Source: Kitasatospora sp. MAA4 (GTDB taxonomy: Bacteria; Actinomycetota; Actinomycetes; Streptomycetales; Streptomycetaceae). From it: 64,000 nt of DNA. Below are positions 1-7,917 of the stretch, piece by piece. The stretch lies in contig NZ_JARZAI010000016.1 of the NCBI RefSeq assembly GCF_029893355.1, positions 124,001-188,000 of the forward strand, given 5' to 3'. The translations under genes and the position numbers were made by a program. Numbering within the stretch: the first letter of the stretch is position 1; the number at the start of each line of letters is the position of its first letter. The notes beneath the pieces were generated by a model, which searched no databases, was not told the origin of the DNA, and was given only the letters and a program-made list of their open reading frames with translations.

Positions 1-1
1 G

Positions 2-397
2 ACCGTGCTCTTCGCCACCCACTACCTGGAGGAGGCGGACTCCATCGCCGACCGGGTGCTCGTGCTGCACCGCGGGCGGTTGATCGCCGACGGCACCTCG
101 GCCGAGATCAAGGCCAAGGCCGGCGCCCGCCGGATCAGCTTCGAACTGCACGCCGCGGACGGCCCGTTCGAGGAGGCGGCGCTGCGCGCGCTGCCCGGCG
201 TGGTGTCGCTGGAGGTCGGCGGCCACGCGGCGGGCGTGCGGACGGTACGGATCCGCAGCACCGACGCCGACGGCGACGTGGCCGGCCTCTACCGGGCCGG
301 GCTGTACCCGCGCGGCCTGGAGGTCGGCAGTCTGGGCCTGGAGCAGGCCTTCCTGACCATCACCGAAGAACACGACGCCGAGGAGAGCGCGCGATGA
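2..397 (+). CDS. ABC transporter ATP-binding protein, C-terminal part
   Basis: This is the C-terminal 131 codons of an ABC ATPase; the start lies left of the window. The visible part opens just before the H-loop (ATHYLEEAD, the switch histidine that follows the Walker B strand), then has the D-R-V-L-V-L-H-R-G strand typical of DrrA/NatA-type exporters and an accessory C-terminal domain of about 80 residues. The stop overlaps the permease start by 4 bp (ATGA), so the two are translationally coupled halves of one ABC-2 exporter. The substrate cannot be inferred. Confidence 0.9.
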   Translation, partial: TVLFATHYLEEADSIADRVLVLHRGRLIADGTSAEIKAKAGARRISFELHAADGPFEEAALRALPGVVSLEVGGHAAGVRTVRIRSTDADGDVAGLYRAGLYPRGLEVGSLGLEQAFLTITEEHDAEESAR

Positions 398-1116
398 TCA
401 CCCTGATCCGGCTGGAGATCCTGCGCAGTCTGCGCAATCGGCGGTACCTGTTCTTCACGGTCCTCTACCCCGCGCTGATGTACTTCTTCTTCGTCAGCAT
501 CTACAAGGGCGGCAGCGTCGCGGGCGGGGTCAGCGCCAAGTCGTACTTCATGGTCTCGATGGCCACCTTCGGCGCTGTCGGCGCGGTGCTCACCGGCAGC
601 GCGCAGCGGATCTCGCTGGAGCGCAAGAGCGGCTGGGTCCGCCAGTTGCGGCTGACCGCGCTGCCCGGGCGGGCGTACACGCTGGCCAAGATCGCCGCCT
701 GCGCGGCGACCACGCTGCCCGCGATCGCGGTGGTCTTCGCGCTGGGCGCGGTCGAGGGCGTCCGGCTGGGCGCGGGGCAGTGGCTCGGACTGCTGGCGGT
801 GCTCTGGCTGGGCAGCTTCGTCTTCGCGGCGCTCGGTGTGGCGCTCGGGTACGCGGCCGAGCCGAGCGCGGTGCAGCCGATCGTGATGATCGTCTACATG
901 CTGATGGCGGCCTTCGGCGGCACCTGGTACCCCATCAGCGGCTCGATGCGGAACTTCGCCCGGTTCAACCCGGTGTACCTGTACAACCAGCTGGCTGGCT
1001 TCATCCACCCCGGCAACGCGCTGGACACCGCCGCCGCGGCCGGGCTGGCCGGATTCCTGGTGGTCTTCGTCGCCGCAGCCGCCTTCCTGTACCGCAAGGA
1101 CACCAGGCAGGCATGA
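394..1116 (+). CDS. ABC-2 type transporter permease
   Basis: A 240-residue integral membrane protein with about six hydrophobic segments, the arrangement of ABC-2/DrrB permeases. It starts at the ATG that overlaps the ATPase stop and ends at a TGA that overlaps the histidine-kinase ATG. With the upstream ATPase it should form a half-transporter-type exporter in the plasma membrane. Its tight coupling to the sensor pair downstream suggests the pair and the exporter respond to the same signal, possibly a membrane-active compound or membrane fluidity, as in the DesKR/Des and LiaRS families. That link is inference. Confidence 0.9.
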   Translation: MITLIRLEILRSLRNRRYLFFTVLYPALMYFFFVSIYKGGSVAGGVSAKSYFMVSMATFGAVGAVLTGSAQRISLERKSGWVRQLRLTALPGRAYTLAKIAACAATTLPAIAVVFALGAVEGVRLGAGQWLGLLAVLWLGSFVFAALGVALGYAAEPSAVQPIVMIVYMLMAAFGGTWYPISGSMRNFARFNPVYLYNQLAGFIHPGNALDTAAAAGLAGFLVVFVAAAAFLYRKDTRQA

Positions 1117-2396
1117 TGGCCGCCATGCCCGAGACGCCACTGGACCACCGCCCCGACGAGTCGCGGGAGGGGGTCTGGGGGCGTGTCGTCGGGCGTATGC
1201 AACCGGGCGCGCCGGTGGAGAACCGCCGCCAACTGGTGATCAAGCTCTGCTGGATGAGCGTGTGGATGCTCTACCTGCTCTACCCGATCCAGGACCTGCT
1301 GCACGGCGGGTACTCGACGGGCCAGACCGTGGTGGGCTGGCTGGCGCTGGCCGCCTTCCTGACCGGCTACGTGCTGCTGGTGGCGTTCCGCTCGGCGCGC
1401 GGAGCGCAGGGGTGGCGCGGCACGTACCCGTCGGTAGGCGCGCTGATCGCCATCGCCACGGCCACCTCGTTCGCCTTCAGCCCGGCCTTCATCGTGCTGT
1501 TCACCTACACCTCGGTGGTCATCGGCGCGGTCCTGCCGATCCGGTACGCCGTGCGCGGGGTGCTGGCGACCGGGGTGCTGACCACGGTGATCGCGCTGCT
1601 GACGCATACCGGCAGCGACGCGCTGGCCGGGCTGCTGCTGCCGACCTTCCTGAGCGGCCTGGCGATGACCGCCCTGCAGCGACTGATCGGCACCATGCGG
1701 GAGTTGCGTGAGGCCCGGGAGACCGTGGCGCACCTGGCGGCGGCCGAGGAGCGACTGCGGATGGCGCGCGACCTGCACGACCTGCTCGGCCACTCGCTCT
1801 CGCTGATCACGCTCAAGAGCGAGCTGGCCGGGCGCTTCATGGACGCCGACAAGGCCGCGGCGGCACGCATCCAGGTCGCCGAGATCGAGCAGGTGGCCCG
1901 GCAGTCGCTGATCGACGTGCGGGAGGCCGTCAGCGGCTTCCGCCGACCCACCCTGCCGGTCGAACTGGCCGCCGCCCGCAGCGCGTTGGCGACCGCCGGG
2001 GTCAGCCTGGACGCCGCGCCATCGGTGGCCGAGGGCAGGCCGGAGCTCGGGCAGGCGGAGGCCGGCGCGCTGGCCTGGACGCTGCGCGAGGCGGTCACCA
2101 ACATCGTCCGGCACGCCGAGGGCGCCACCGTCTGCACGGTGGCGATGGACGAGACCTGGGACGCCGACGGCGCGCGGTTCGCCGTCCTGGACATCACCGA
2201 CAACGGCCGCGGGCCCGGCAAGTCCGGCCCGGGCAACGGCCTTTCGGGGCTGGAGGAGCGACTCGGCCTGGTCGGCGGCCGGTTGGAGCGCGGCCCGGGC
2301 GCGTCCGGCCGCGGCTTCCGGCTGCGCGCCCTGGTCCCGCTGGCCGCCACCGCCTCGGAGAGCGCCGAGGACCGGGCACTATCGTCGGAGGTATGA
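1113..2396 (+). CDS. DesK-like sensor histidine kinase (HisKA_3)
   Basis: A 427-residue kinase. Residues about 45-190 hold four to five membrane segments with no extracytoplasmic loop of any size. The dimerisation helix with the phospho-accepting histidine (ARDLHDLLGHSLSL, His about 222) follows, then an HATPase_c domain with the N box (REAVTNIVRHA) and G1 box (DNGRG). This is the HisKA_3 class that pairs with LuxR-type regulators. I chose ATG 1113 because it overlaps the permease stop; ATG 1116 and 1125 are alternatives. The stop overlaps the regulator start by 4 bp, so the pair is co-translated. The signal is probably sensed inside the membrane. Confidence 0.9.
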   Translation: MMAAMPETPLDHRPDESREGVWGRVVGRMQPGAPVENRRQLVIKLCWMSVWMLYLLYPIQDLLHGGYSTGQTVVGWLALAAFLTGYVLLVAFRSARGAQGWRGTYPSVGALIAIATATSFAFSPAFIVLFTYTSVVIGAVLPIRYAVRGVLATGVLTTVIALLTHTGSDALAGLLLPTFLSGLAMTALQRLIGTMRELREARETVAHLAAAEERLRMARDLHDLLGHSLSLITLKSELAGRFMDADKAAAARIQVAEIEQVARQSLIDVREAVSGFRRPTLPVELAAARSALATAGVSLDAAPSVAEGRPELGQAEAGALAWTLREAVTNIVRHAEGATVCTVAMDETWDADGARFAVLDITDNGRGPGKSGPGNGLSGLEERLGLVGGRLERGPGASGRGFRLRALVPLAATASESAEDRALSSEV

Positions 2397-3022
2397 GCGA
2401 CGATCAGAGTTCGACCGCCATCCGGGTTCTCCTCGCCGAGGATCAGGGCATGGTCCGCGAGGCGCTGGCCGCGCTGCTCGGGCTGGAGGGCGACATCGAC
2501 GTGGTCGCGCAGGTCGCGCGCGGTGACGAGGTGCTGGCGGCGGTGCTGGCCCATGACGTCCAGGTCGCCGTGCTGGACATCGAGATGCCGGGGATGACCG
2601 GGATCGAGGCGGCCGCGCTGCTGCACCGGGAGAGCCCGCAGACGAAGATCGTCATCGCCACCACCTTCGGCCGCCCCGGCTACCTGCGCCGGGCGATGGA
2701 GTCCGGCGCGGACGCGTTCCTGGTCAAGGACGCGCCGGCCGCCGAACTCGCCGAGGCGGTACGGCGGGTGCTGCGCGGCGAGCGGGTGATCGACCCGGTG
2801 CTGGCGGCCGCCGCGCTGGCCGAGGGCGCCAACCCGCTGACCGGGCGCGAGCGGGACGTGCTGGCGGCGGCCTCGGACGGCGCGGTCAACGCCGAGATCG
2901 CGCGCCGGCTGCACCTGTCGGAGGGGACGGTGCGCAATTACCTCTCGATGGCCATCCAGAAGACCGCCGCGCGCAACCGGACCGAGGCGGTGCGGGTCGC
3001 CCGGGAGAAGGGCTGGCTCTGA
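2393..3022 (+). CDS. LuxR/NarL-family response regulator
   Basis: A 209-residue regulator with a CheY-like receiver and a C-terminal LuxR helix-turn-helix. The phospho-acceptor is Asp about 62 (VLDIEMPG), the acidic pocket is AEDQ at about 15-18, and the switch lysine is in FLVKDA. The HTH region (LTGRERDVL ... EIARRLHLSEGTVRNYL) lies at about residues 147-195. It is the partner of the overlapping kinase and closes the four-gene operon. Its likely target is the exporter operon itself, though no promoter for that operon is inside the window. Confidence 0.93.
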   Translation: MSDDQSSTAIRVLLAEDQGMVREALAALLGLEGDIDVVAQVARGDEVLAAVLAHDVQVAVLDIEMPGMTGIEAAALLHRESPQTKIVIATTFGRPGYLRRAMESGADAFLVKDAPAAELAEAVRRVLRGERVIDPVLAAAALAEGANPLTGRERDVLAAASDGAVNAEIARRLHLSEGTVRNYLSMAIQKTAARNRTEAVRVAREKGWL

Positions 3023-3040
3023 ACACCGCCCTTCGACAGA

Positions 3041-3925
3041 TCAGTTGAGGCGGTGGCGGGCGGCCTTGGCCTCCTGGCGGACCCGGGCGGCGGACTCCGG
3101 GTCGAAGACGTCCAGGATCTCGGCGTAGGCGTCCATCTCGGCCGCGCCGGCCAGGAAGTCGCCGGTACGGACCAGCAGTTCGGCGCGCTCCAGGCGCAAC
3201 TGGGCGGGGTGGCGGGGGAGTAGCAGGGAGAGCTCGGTGGCCCAGAGCTGCGTCCTGGCGTGCTCGGGCCGCTCGGCCGCCCAGCTGCGGATGTTCCCCA
3301 GGACCCGCAGCACGATGTCCAACGGCGGGGCCGGGGTCAGGAGTTCGGTCGAGAAGGGATGGCCGGAGGCGGTCACCAGGGCGGCCGCGTCCGGCGGGGA
3401 GAGCAGCCGCCCGCCATGGAACGGGTCGGCCAGCACGTACTGGTCGTCGCGCTCGGGACCGCCGACCGCGACGATGAAGTGGCCCGGCAGCGCCACCCCG
3501 TGGACGGTCAGCCCGGCCCGGGCGGCGACCGCCGTCCAGACCAGCGACAGCATGATCGGCAGCCCGCGGCGGCGCCGCAGCACGTCCGGCAGCAGCGAGG
3601 ACTCCAACCGGCGGTAGTCGGACGGCTGTCCGTGGAACCGCTCGCGCCCGCCCAGCACGGCCGCCAGCAGCGCCGCGGTCTCCTCGGGCGTCGCGGGGGA
3701 GCGTTCGGCGACCGCCAGCCGGACCGCGGTCGCATGCCGGTCCAGGGCGGCCTGGCAGGCCGCCGACAGGGCGTCCAGCGTCGGGGCGGGCTCCAGCCGA
3801 CCGTCCTCGGTGTAGGCGGAGTCGGCCAGGGTGTGCTCGGCGGCCGCGAGCAGGCAGAGCAGCACCGGATCGGGGTGCTCGGACCTGGCCTCGGTACGGA
3901 AACGGGCTCTGCTCTGCTCGGTCAC
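3041..3925 (-). CDS. SirB1/transglutaminase-like protein
   Basis: A 294-residue soluble protein with the transglutaminase-like SirB1 core at about residues 100-200 (RRRGLPIMLSLVW, then LPGHFIVAV, then VLADPFHGG). In this family the His of the PGHF motif and the Asp/Asn of the later strand are retained but the catalytic Cys is often lost; here the nucleophile position reads L-P-I-M-L, so peptidase activity is doubtful. The C-terminus carries a TPR-like helical tail rich in Leu, Arg and Ala. It converges with the response regulator 18 bp away. The start is GTG with no clear ribosome-binding site. The biochemical role is unknown. Confidence 0.8.
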   Translation of the reverse strand: MTEQSRARFRTEARSEHPDPVLLCLLAAAEHTLADSAYTEDGRLEPAPTLDALSAACQAALDRHATAVRLAVAERSPATPEETAALLAAVLGGRERFHGQPSDYRRLESSLLPDVLRRRRGLPIMLSLVWTAVAARAGLTVHGVALPGHFIVAVGGPERDDQYVLADPFHGGRLLSPPDAAALVTASGHPFSTELLTPAPPLDIVLRVLGNIRSWAAERPEHARTQLWATELSLLLPRHPAQLRLERAELLVRTGDFLAGAAEMDAYAEILDVFDPESAARVRQEAKAARHRLN

Positions 3926-3948
3926 GGTGGCTGTGGCGGCTTTCGTGC

Positions 3949-3984
3949 GTGCGGGCTCTCGTGCGGGCTCTCGTGCGGGCTCTC
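3949..3984. repeat. three exact 12-bp tandem repeats
   Basis: The unit GTGCGGGCTCTC occurs three times head to tail, with partial units on both sides. It lies in the 93-bp gap between the SirB1-like and acetyltransferase genes, in the 5' leader of the SirB1-like gene. Copy number of such repeats often varies between strains. Confidence 0.85.
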
Positions 3985-4018
3985 GTGCATGGCGATGGGC
4001 TGGAACCTACGCGGGATG

Positions 4019-5047
4019 CTACGACCGGGGAAGCCGGGCGTAGTGGTAAGTGTGACTGGTCGTGAAGCCGAGTCCGTCGTAGAGCGCGATCGCCGCCGCG
4101 TTCTCGGCCTCCACCTGCAGGTAGCCGCCGGTGGCGCCCTCCTCGGCGGCGCGGGCCGCCAGCACGGCCATCACGGAGCCGGCCAGGCCCTGGCGGCGGG
4201 CCGCCGGCTGGACCTCGATCGCAGCGAAGCAGGCCCAGGCGCCGTCGATCACGCCGCGCCCGATCGCGAGCGGGGTGTCGTCCGGGTCGGCGGCCGGGAC
4301 GGTGGCGAACCAGACCGAGGGCCCGCCGTGCAGGACCTGGGCCGCGGCGGCGTCGAGCGCCGGGTCGCCGCCGGCCCGCCGGTAGGCGGACAGCCAGCGC
4401 GGGCCCGCGGTGCGGGAGAGCCGGACCCGCTCGGGCGCACGGCCGACTTTGGTCAGCGGGGCGATCGGCGCGGTGCGCACCAGGGTCTGGTCGAGTCCGG
4501 CGCCGAGCCTCTCCAGCTCGGCGACGAGCCCCTCGGGCGAGCCGGGCGAGGTGACCTCGATCAGGGCCGGCAGCCCGCGGTCGGCGTACCACTGCCGGAC
4601 GCGGTCCAGTGCCTGCGGCAGCGGCAGAGCCGGGTCCCCCAGCGCCTGGACGGAGTTGGCCCGCCGGGTGAAGCCGGCCGAGGCGCGCAGGGTCCACTCG
4701 CCGAGCGGCTCCTGCTCGACGGCGGGCCAGCCGCGCGCGGCGATCCGCTGGAGCTCGACGGGAGTGGCCTCGGGCAGCGGCGCGCGGCGGGCCGGGAAGA
4801 GCGGCACGACCTTGCCCGCGACCAGCGCGGCGTCCGCGATCTCGGCGACCGTGTTGTCGCGGCGGACCACGGTAAGCCCATGATCGTCCCAGGATGTGAG
4901 CAGGCCGATCACATCGCGGAACACCGGGCGTCCCGTGGCGGTGTCGCGGACTGCGTCCAGCGACCGTACGGACACGCGTCGTCCCACGTCAGAGCGGTCT
5001 ATCCGGACCTCGGGGCGGGCCTCGGCGGCGGGTCCCAACTTCCTCAA
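4019..5047 (-). CDS. GNAT-family N-acetyltransferase
   Basis: A 342-residue protein. The C-terminal 150 residues form a GNAT fold with the acetyl-CoA P-loop (ARRQGLAGSV) and the closing helix-strand (ENAAAIALYDGLGF). The first 90 residues are a small beta-rich domain (RDVIGLLTSWDDHGLTVVRR) seen in other actinobacterial acetyltransferases. The start is TTG at 5047, chosen because GGAGG sits 5 nt upstream. It is divergent from fdxA, and the 126-bp gap must hold both promoters. The acceptor substrate cannot be predicted. Confidence 0.85.
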   Translation of the reverse strand: MRKLGPAAEARPEVRIDRSDVGRRVSVRSLDAVRDTATGRPVFRDVIGLLTSWDDHGLTVVRRDNTVAEIADAALVAGKVVPLFPARRAPLPEATPVELQRIAARGWPAVEQEPLGEWTLRASAGFTRRANSVQALGDPALPLPQALDRVRQWYADRGLPALIEVTSPGSPEGLVAELERLGAGLDQTLVRTAPIAPLTKVGRAPERVRLSRTAGPRWLSAYRRAGGDPALDAAAAQVLHGGPSVWFATVPAADPDDTPLAIGRGVIDGAWACFAAIEVQPAARRQGLAGSVMAVLAARAAEEGATGGYLQVEAENAAAIALYDGLGFTTSHTYHYARLPRS

Positions 5048-5173
5048 GCGAACCTCCTGTGCATTTGTCGTCCCTGACCCGCGATACTAGGGGCGGGCAT
5101 CGACGACGCCGCGCTCACCCGCGCACGCAGGAAATACTTTGGGCAGCCAGCCCTTCCGAGGAGGAACGACAGC

Positions 5174-5503
5174 GTGACCTACGTCATCGCGCAGCCTTGT
5201 GTCGACGTCAAGGACAAGGCATGCATCGAAGAGTGCCCGGTCGACTGCATCTACGAGGGGGCACGCTCCCTCTACATCCACCCGGATGAGTGCGTCGACT
5301 GCGGTGCTTGTGAGCCGGTCTGCCCGGTTGAGGCCATCTTCTACGAGGATGACACTCCGGAGGAGTGGAAGGACTACTACAAGGCGAACGTCGAGTTCTT
5401 CGACGAGCTCGGTTCGCCCGGTGGTGCTTCCAAGCTCGGGCTGATCGAGCGGGACCACCCCTTCATCGAGGCACTCCCGCCGCAGAACCAGGGCGACCAC
5501 TGA
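5174..5503 (+). CDS. fdxA: 7Fe ferredoxin FdxA
   Basis: A 109-residue ferredoxin of the Azotobacter FdI type. Cys 9, 17 and 50 fit the ligands of a [3Fe-4S] cluster, Cys 21, 40, 43 and 46 those of a [4Fe-4S] cluster, and Cys 25 is the extra, unliganded one. It begins with GTG behind a strong GAGGAGGAA site. It acts as a soluble low-potential electron carrier, often to P450s or 2-oxoacid oxidoreductases. It lies 20 bp upstream of dapC; the fdxA-dapC pairing is common in actinomycetes, but no functional reason is evident. Confidence 0.95.
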   Translation: MTYVIAQPCVDVKDKACIEECPVDCIYEGARSLYIHPDECVDCGACEPVCPVEAIFYEDDTPEEWKDYYKANVEFFDELGSPGGASKLGLIERDHPFIEALPPQNQGDH

Positions 5504-5523
5504 CGATCGGCGGAAGCTGAGCT

Positions 5524-6669
5524 GTGAGCACCAAAGATGCCGTGCGCGCGCCGTTCCCGGGCCACCCGGGAGCGGCGCGCCGCGTATCCGACCTTCTTCC
5601 CACTTTCCCGTGGGACAAGCTGGAGCCGTACAAGGCCACCGCGCTGGCGCACCCCGACGGGCTCTGCGACTTCTCGGTCGGCACCCCGGTGGACCCGGTC
5701 CCCGAGCTGATCCAGCAGGCGCTGGCCGGCTCGAGCGACACGCCCGGCTATCCCACCGTCTGGGGCCCGTTGGCGCTGCGCGAGGCCGTCGCCGACTGGC
5801 TGCGGCGCCGCGTGGGCGCCGACATCGGTCCGCAGGCGGTCCTGCCGACGATCGGTTCCAAGGAGCTGGTGGCCTGGCTGCCCGGGCAGCTCGGCCTCGG
5901 CCCGGGCGACCAGGTGGCCTTCCCGCGGCTCGCCTACCCGACGTACGAGGTCGGCGCGCGGTTCTGCGGCGCCGAGCCGGTGGCGTACGAGGAGGTCGAC
6001 GAACTCGACCCCGCGCGGGTGCGGCTGCTCTGGCTGAACTCGCCCTCCAACCCGACCGGGCGGGTGCTGACGGCCGACCAGCTGCGGCACGCCGTGCGGT
6101 GGGCCCGGGAGCACCGGGTGCTGCTGGTCAGCGACGAGTGCTACCTGGAGCTGGGCTGGGAGGCCGAGCCGGTCTCCGTGCTGCACCCCGAGGTCTGCGG
6201 CGACTCGCACGAGGGCCTGCTGGCCGTGCACTCGCTCTCCAAGCGGTCCAACCTGGCCGGCTACCGGGCCTCGTTCGTGGCCGGCGACCCGGTGGTGGTG
6301 CGGGAGCTGCTGGAGATCCGCAAGCACGGCGGGATGATCGTGCCCGCGCCGGTGCAGGCGGCGACCATCGCCGCGCTCGGCGACGACGCGCACGTGGCCG
6401 TGCAGCGCGCACGGTACGCGGCGCGCCGGGCGGCGCTGCGCGAGGCGCTGGAGGGCAGCGGGTTCCGGATCGAGCACTCGCAGGCCAGCCTGTACCTCTG
6501 GGCGACCCGGGACGAGCCCTGCTGGGACACCGTGGCCGACCTGGCGCGGCTGGGCATCCTGGTGGCGCCGGGCGACTTCTACGGGCCCGCGGGCGACCGG
6601 TTCGTCCGGGTCGCCTTCACCGCCACCGACGAGCGGGTGGCGTCGGCGGTGGCCCGCCTGAAGGCCTGA
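5524..6669 (+). CDS. dapC: succinyldiaminopimelate transaminase DapC
   Basis: A 381-residue class I/II PLP aminotransferase, predicted to convert N-succinyl-2-amino-6-ketopimelate and glutamate to N-succinyl-LL-diaminopimelate in lysine and peptidoglycan precursor synthesis. The PLP-binding lysine is in the HSLSKRSNLAGYR motif, the ring-stacking region is PSNPTG, and the carboxylate-binding Arg is in VRVAF near the C-terminus. It starts with GTG at 5524, 20 bp after fdxA. dapE, the next pathway step, lies 2.4 kb downstream. A strong bidirectional terminator follows. Confidence 0.93.
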   Translation: MSTKDAVRAPFPGHPGAARRVSDLLPTFPWDKLEPYKATALAHPDGLCDFSVGTPVDPVPELIQQALAGSSDTPGYPTVWGPLALREAVADWLRRRVGADIGPQAVLPTIGSKELVAWLPGQLGLGPGDQVAFPRLAYPTYEVGARFCGAEPVAYEEVDELDPARVRLLWLNSPSNPTGRVLTADQLRHAVRWAREHRVLLVSDECYLELGWEAEPVSVLHPEVCGDSHEGLLAVHSLSKRSNLAGYRASFVAGDPVVVRELLEIRKHGGMIVPAPVQAATIAALGDDAHVAVQRARYAARRAALREALEGSGFRIEHSQASLYLWATRDEPCWDTVADLARLGILVAPGDFYGPAGDRFVRVAFTATDERVASAVARLKA

Positions 6670-6690
6670 CGGCGGGTACGACCGGTACGA

Positions 6691-6737
6691 CGAAGGGGGC
6701 GGGTCGGGAGCTACGTGCTCCCGACCCGCCCCCTTCG
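6691..6737. terminator. bidirectional terminator between dapC and a secreted-protein gene
   Basis: A perfect 21-bp inverted repeat (arms 6691-6711 and 6717-6737) around a 5-nt loop. It lies between two convergent genes and can serve both. There is no U tract, which is usual for actinomycete terminators. Confidence 0.9.
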
Positions 6738-6742
6738 ACGTG

Positions 6743-7585
6743 TCAGCTGACCGTCGGCGGGTGCTGGAGCGCACCGGTCAGGCTGCCGAGCAGCGGGGCG
6801 ACCGGGTTGGTGTCGCCCAGGTCGGGCAGGCTGCTCAGGCGGTGGGTGGCGTCGGTCGGGTGACCGGCGAGCTCCTCCAGTCGCAGCGAGCCGGTGCCGG
6901 GCAGGCCGTGCGAGAGGCCGCCGACCACGGGCAGCCCGCCGAGCGTGTCGCCGGTGGGCAGGGCGCCGCCGATCCGGTCGGTGGCGGCGGGCAGCGTGCC
7001 GCTCAGCTGGCTGGTGGCCGGGACGGAGTCCGTCAGGTGCGTGGTGGCGGCCAGCGGGTTGCTCACGGTGTCGGCGTTGACCACCTTGTCCACCCCGCTC
7101 ACGGTGGGCAGTCCGGGCAGGTTGCTCATCGCACCGGTCGGCATCCCCCGGTGCACGGCGGCGGGCGCCAGCAGGCCGGCGAGCGTCGGGGCGGCCTGGG
7201 CGAAGGCCGTCGCCGGGCTGGCGAGCAGGTTGGCGACGCCGGTGGCGTTGCTGGTGGAGTTCTGCGGCGTCAGGTCGCCGAGGCTCTTGTCGCTCTGCGG
7301 CAGGGCGGTGGTGGCGGCGGTGCCCGTGGTGTCGGCGGCGGCGGGCACGATGGTGCCGACCGCGAGCGCGCCCGTCTTGCCGAGTGCCTGGCCCACCTGG
7401 TGGGTCTCGGTCTTCAGGTTCGAGTCCGAGGTGACACCGTCCAGCTTGCTGACCCCCGAGGCGAGGTCGGTGTGCTGCGGGACCAGCTCGGCGGCGGACG
7501 CCGACCCGGCGACGAGCAGCGGCGTCGCACCGGCCGCGACGAGCAGCGCGGCCTGGGCGATCCGACGTGTGAGGGGGAGAGACAT
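6743..7585 (-). CDS. secreted low-complexity protein, unknown function
   Basis: A 280-residue protein with a clear Sec signal peptide: positively charged start (MSLPLTRR), hydrophobic core (AALLVAAGATPLLVAG) and an ASA-AE cleavage site at about residues 30-32. The mature part is rich in Ala, Thr, Gly, Leu and Ser with recurrent G-G-L-P and P-T-G turns, no cysteine pair and no recognisable domain. ATG 7585 is preceded by AGGAG. It may be a cell-surface or spore-coat-like structural protein, but nothing in the sequence proves this. Confidence 0.75.
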   Translation of the reverse strand: MSLPLTRRIAQAALLVAAGATPLLVAGSASAAELVPQHTDLASGVSKLDGVTSDSNLKTETHQVGQALGKTGALAVGTIVPAAADTTGTAATTALPQSDKSLGDLTPQNSTSNATGVANLLASPATAFAQAAPTLAGLLAPAAVHRGMPTGAMSNLPGLPTVSGVDKVVNADTVSNPLAATTHLTDSVPATSQLSGTLPAATDRIGGALPTGDTLGGLPVVGGLSHGLPGTGSLRLEELAGHPTDATHRLSSLPDLGDTNPVAPLLGSLTGALQHPPTVS

Positions 7586-7917
7586 GGTGCTCCTATGAGG
7601 TGAGGACAGGACAGTCCGGCGGGCGGACGTCGTGTTTACCGCTTGAGGAGCGAGAAGGTTTCGGCCGCTTCGGGCAAAGACTCTCTAAAGATCGCATGAT
7701 CTGTTTTCTGACATAGCGGACATTTCACCACTTGGTCGAAGCCCTGCCGAAACGTCACTTCCCTTGCCGTGCAAGAGGTCGGCAGGCCGATCGCCGCGGG
7801 CGCCGAGCCGGACGACCGGGCCCCGGGAGGGGGCACGGTGCGTCCGGTCGGCTTGACGCGGTTCACCCACTCGGAGGGGTGTCGTCCGCGTGTTCGTCAA
7901 TGTGCAGTGACGCCCGC
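7586..7917. other. 332-bp intergenic region with an AT-richer core
   Basis: This gap separates the start of the secreted-protein gene from the end of the gene at 7918. Between about 7680 and 7740 the G+C content drops well below its surroundings. A perfect 14-bp palindrome (AGATC-4-AGATC inverted) sits at 7689-7702 and could be an operator. No RNA gene was recognised. Confidence 0.5.

Noticed and set aside
7636..7866. A 76-codon frame with a CPLC pair on the minus strand
   Set aside because: No ribosome-binding site, composition changes midway, and the frame crosses the AT-rich probable promoter region.
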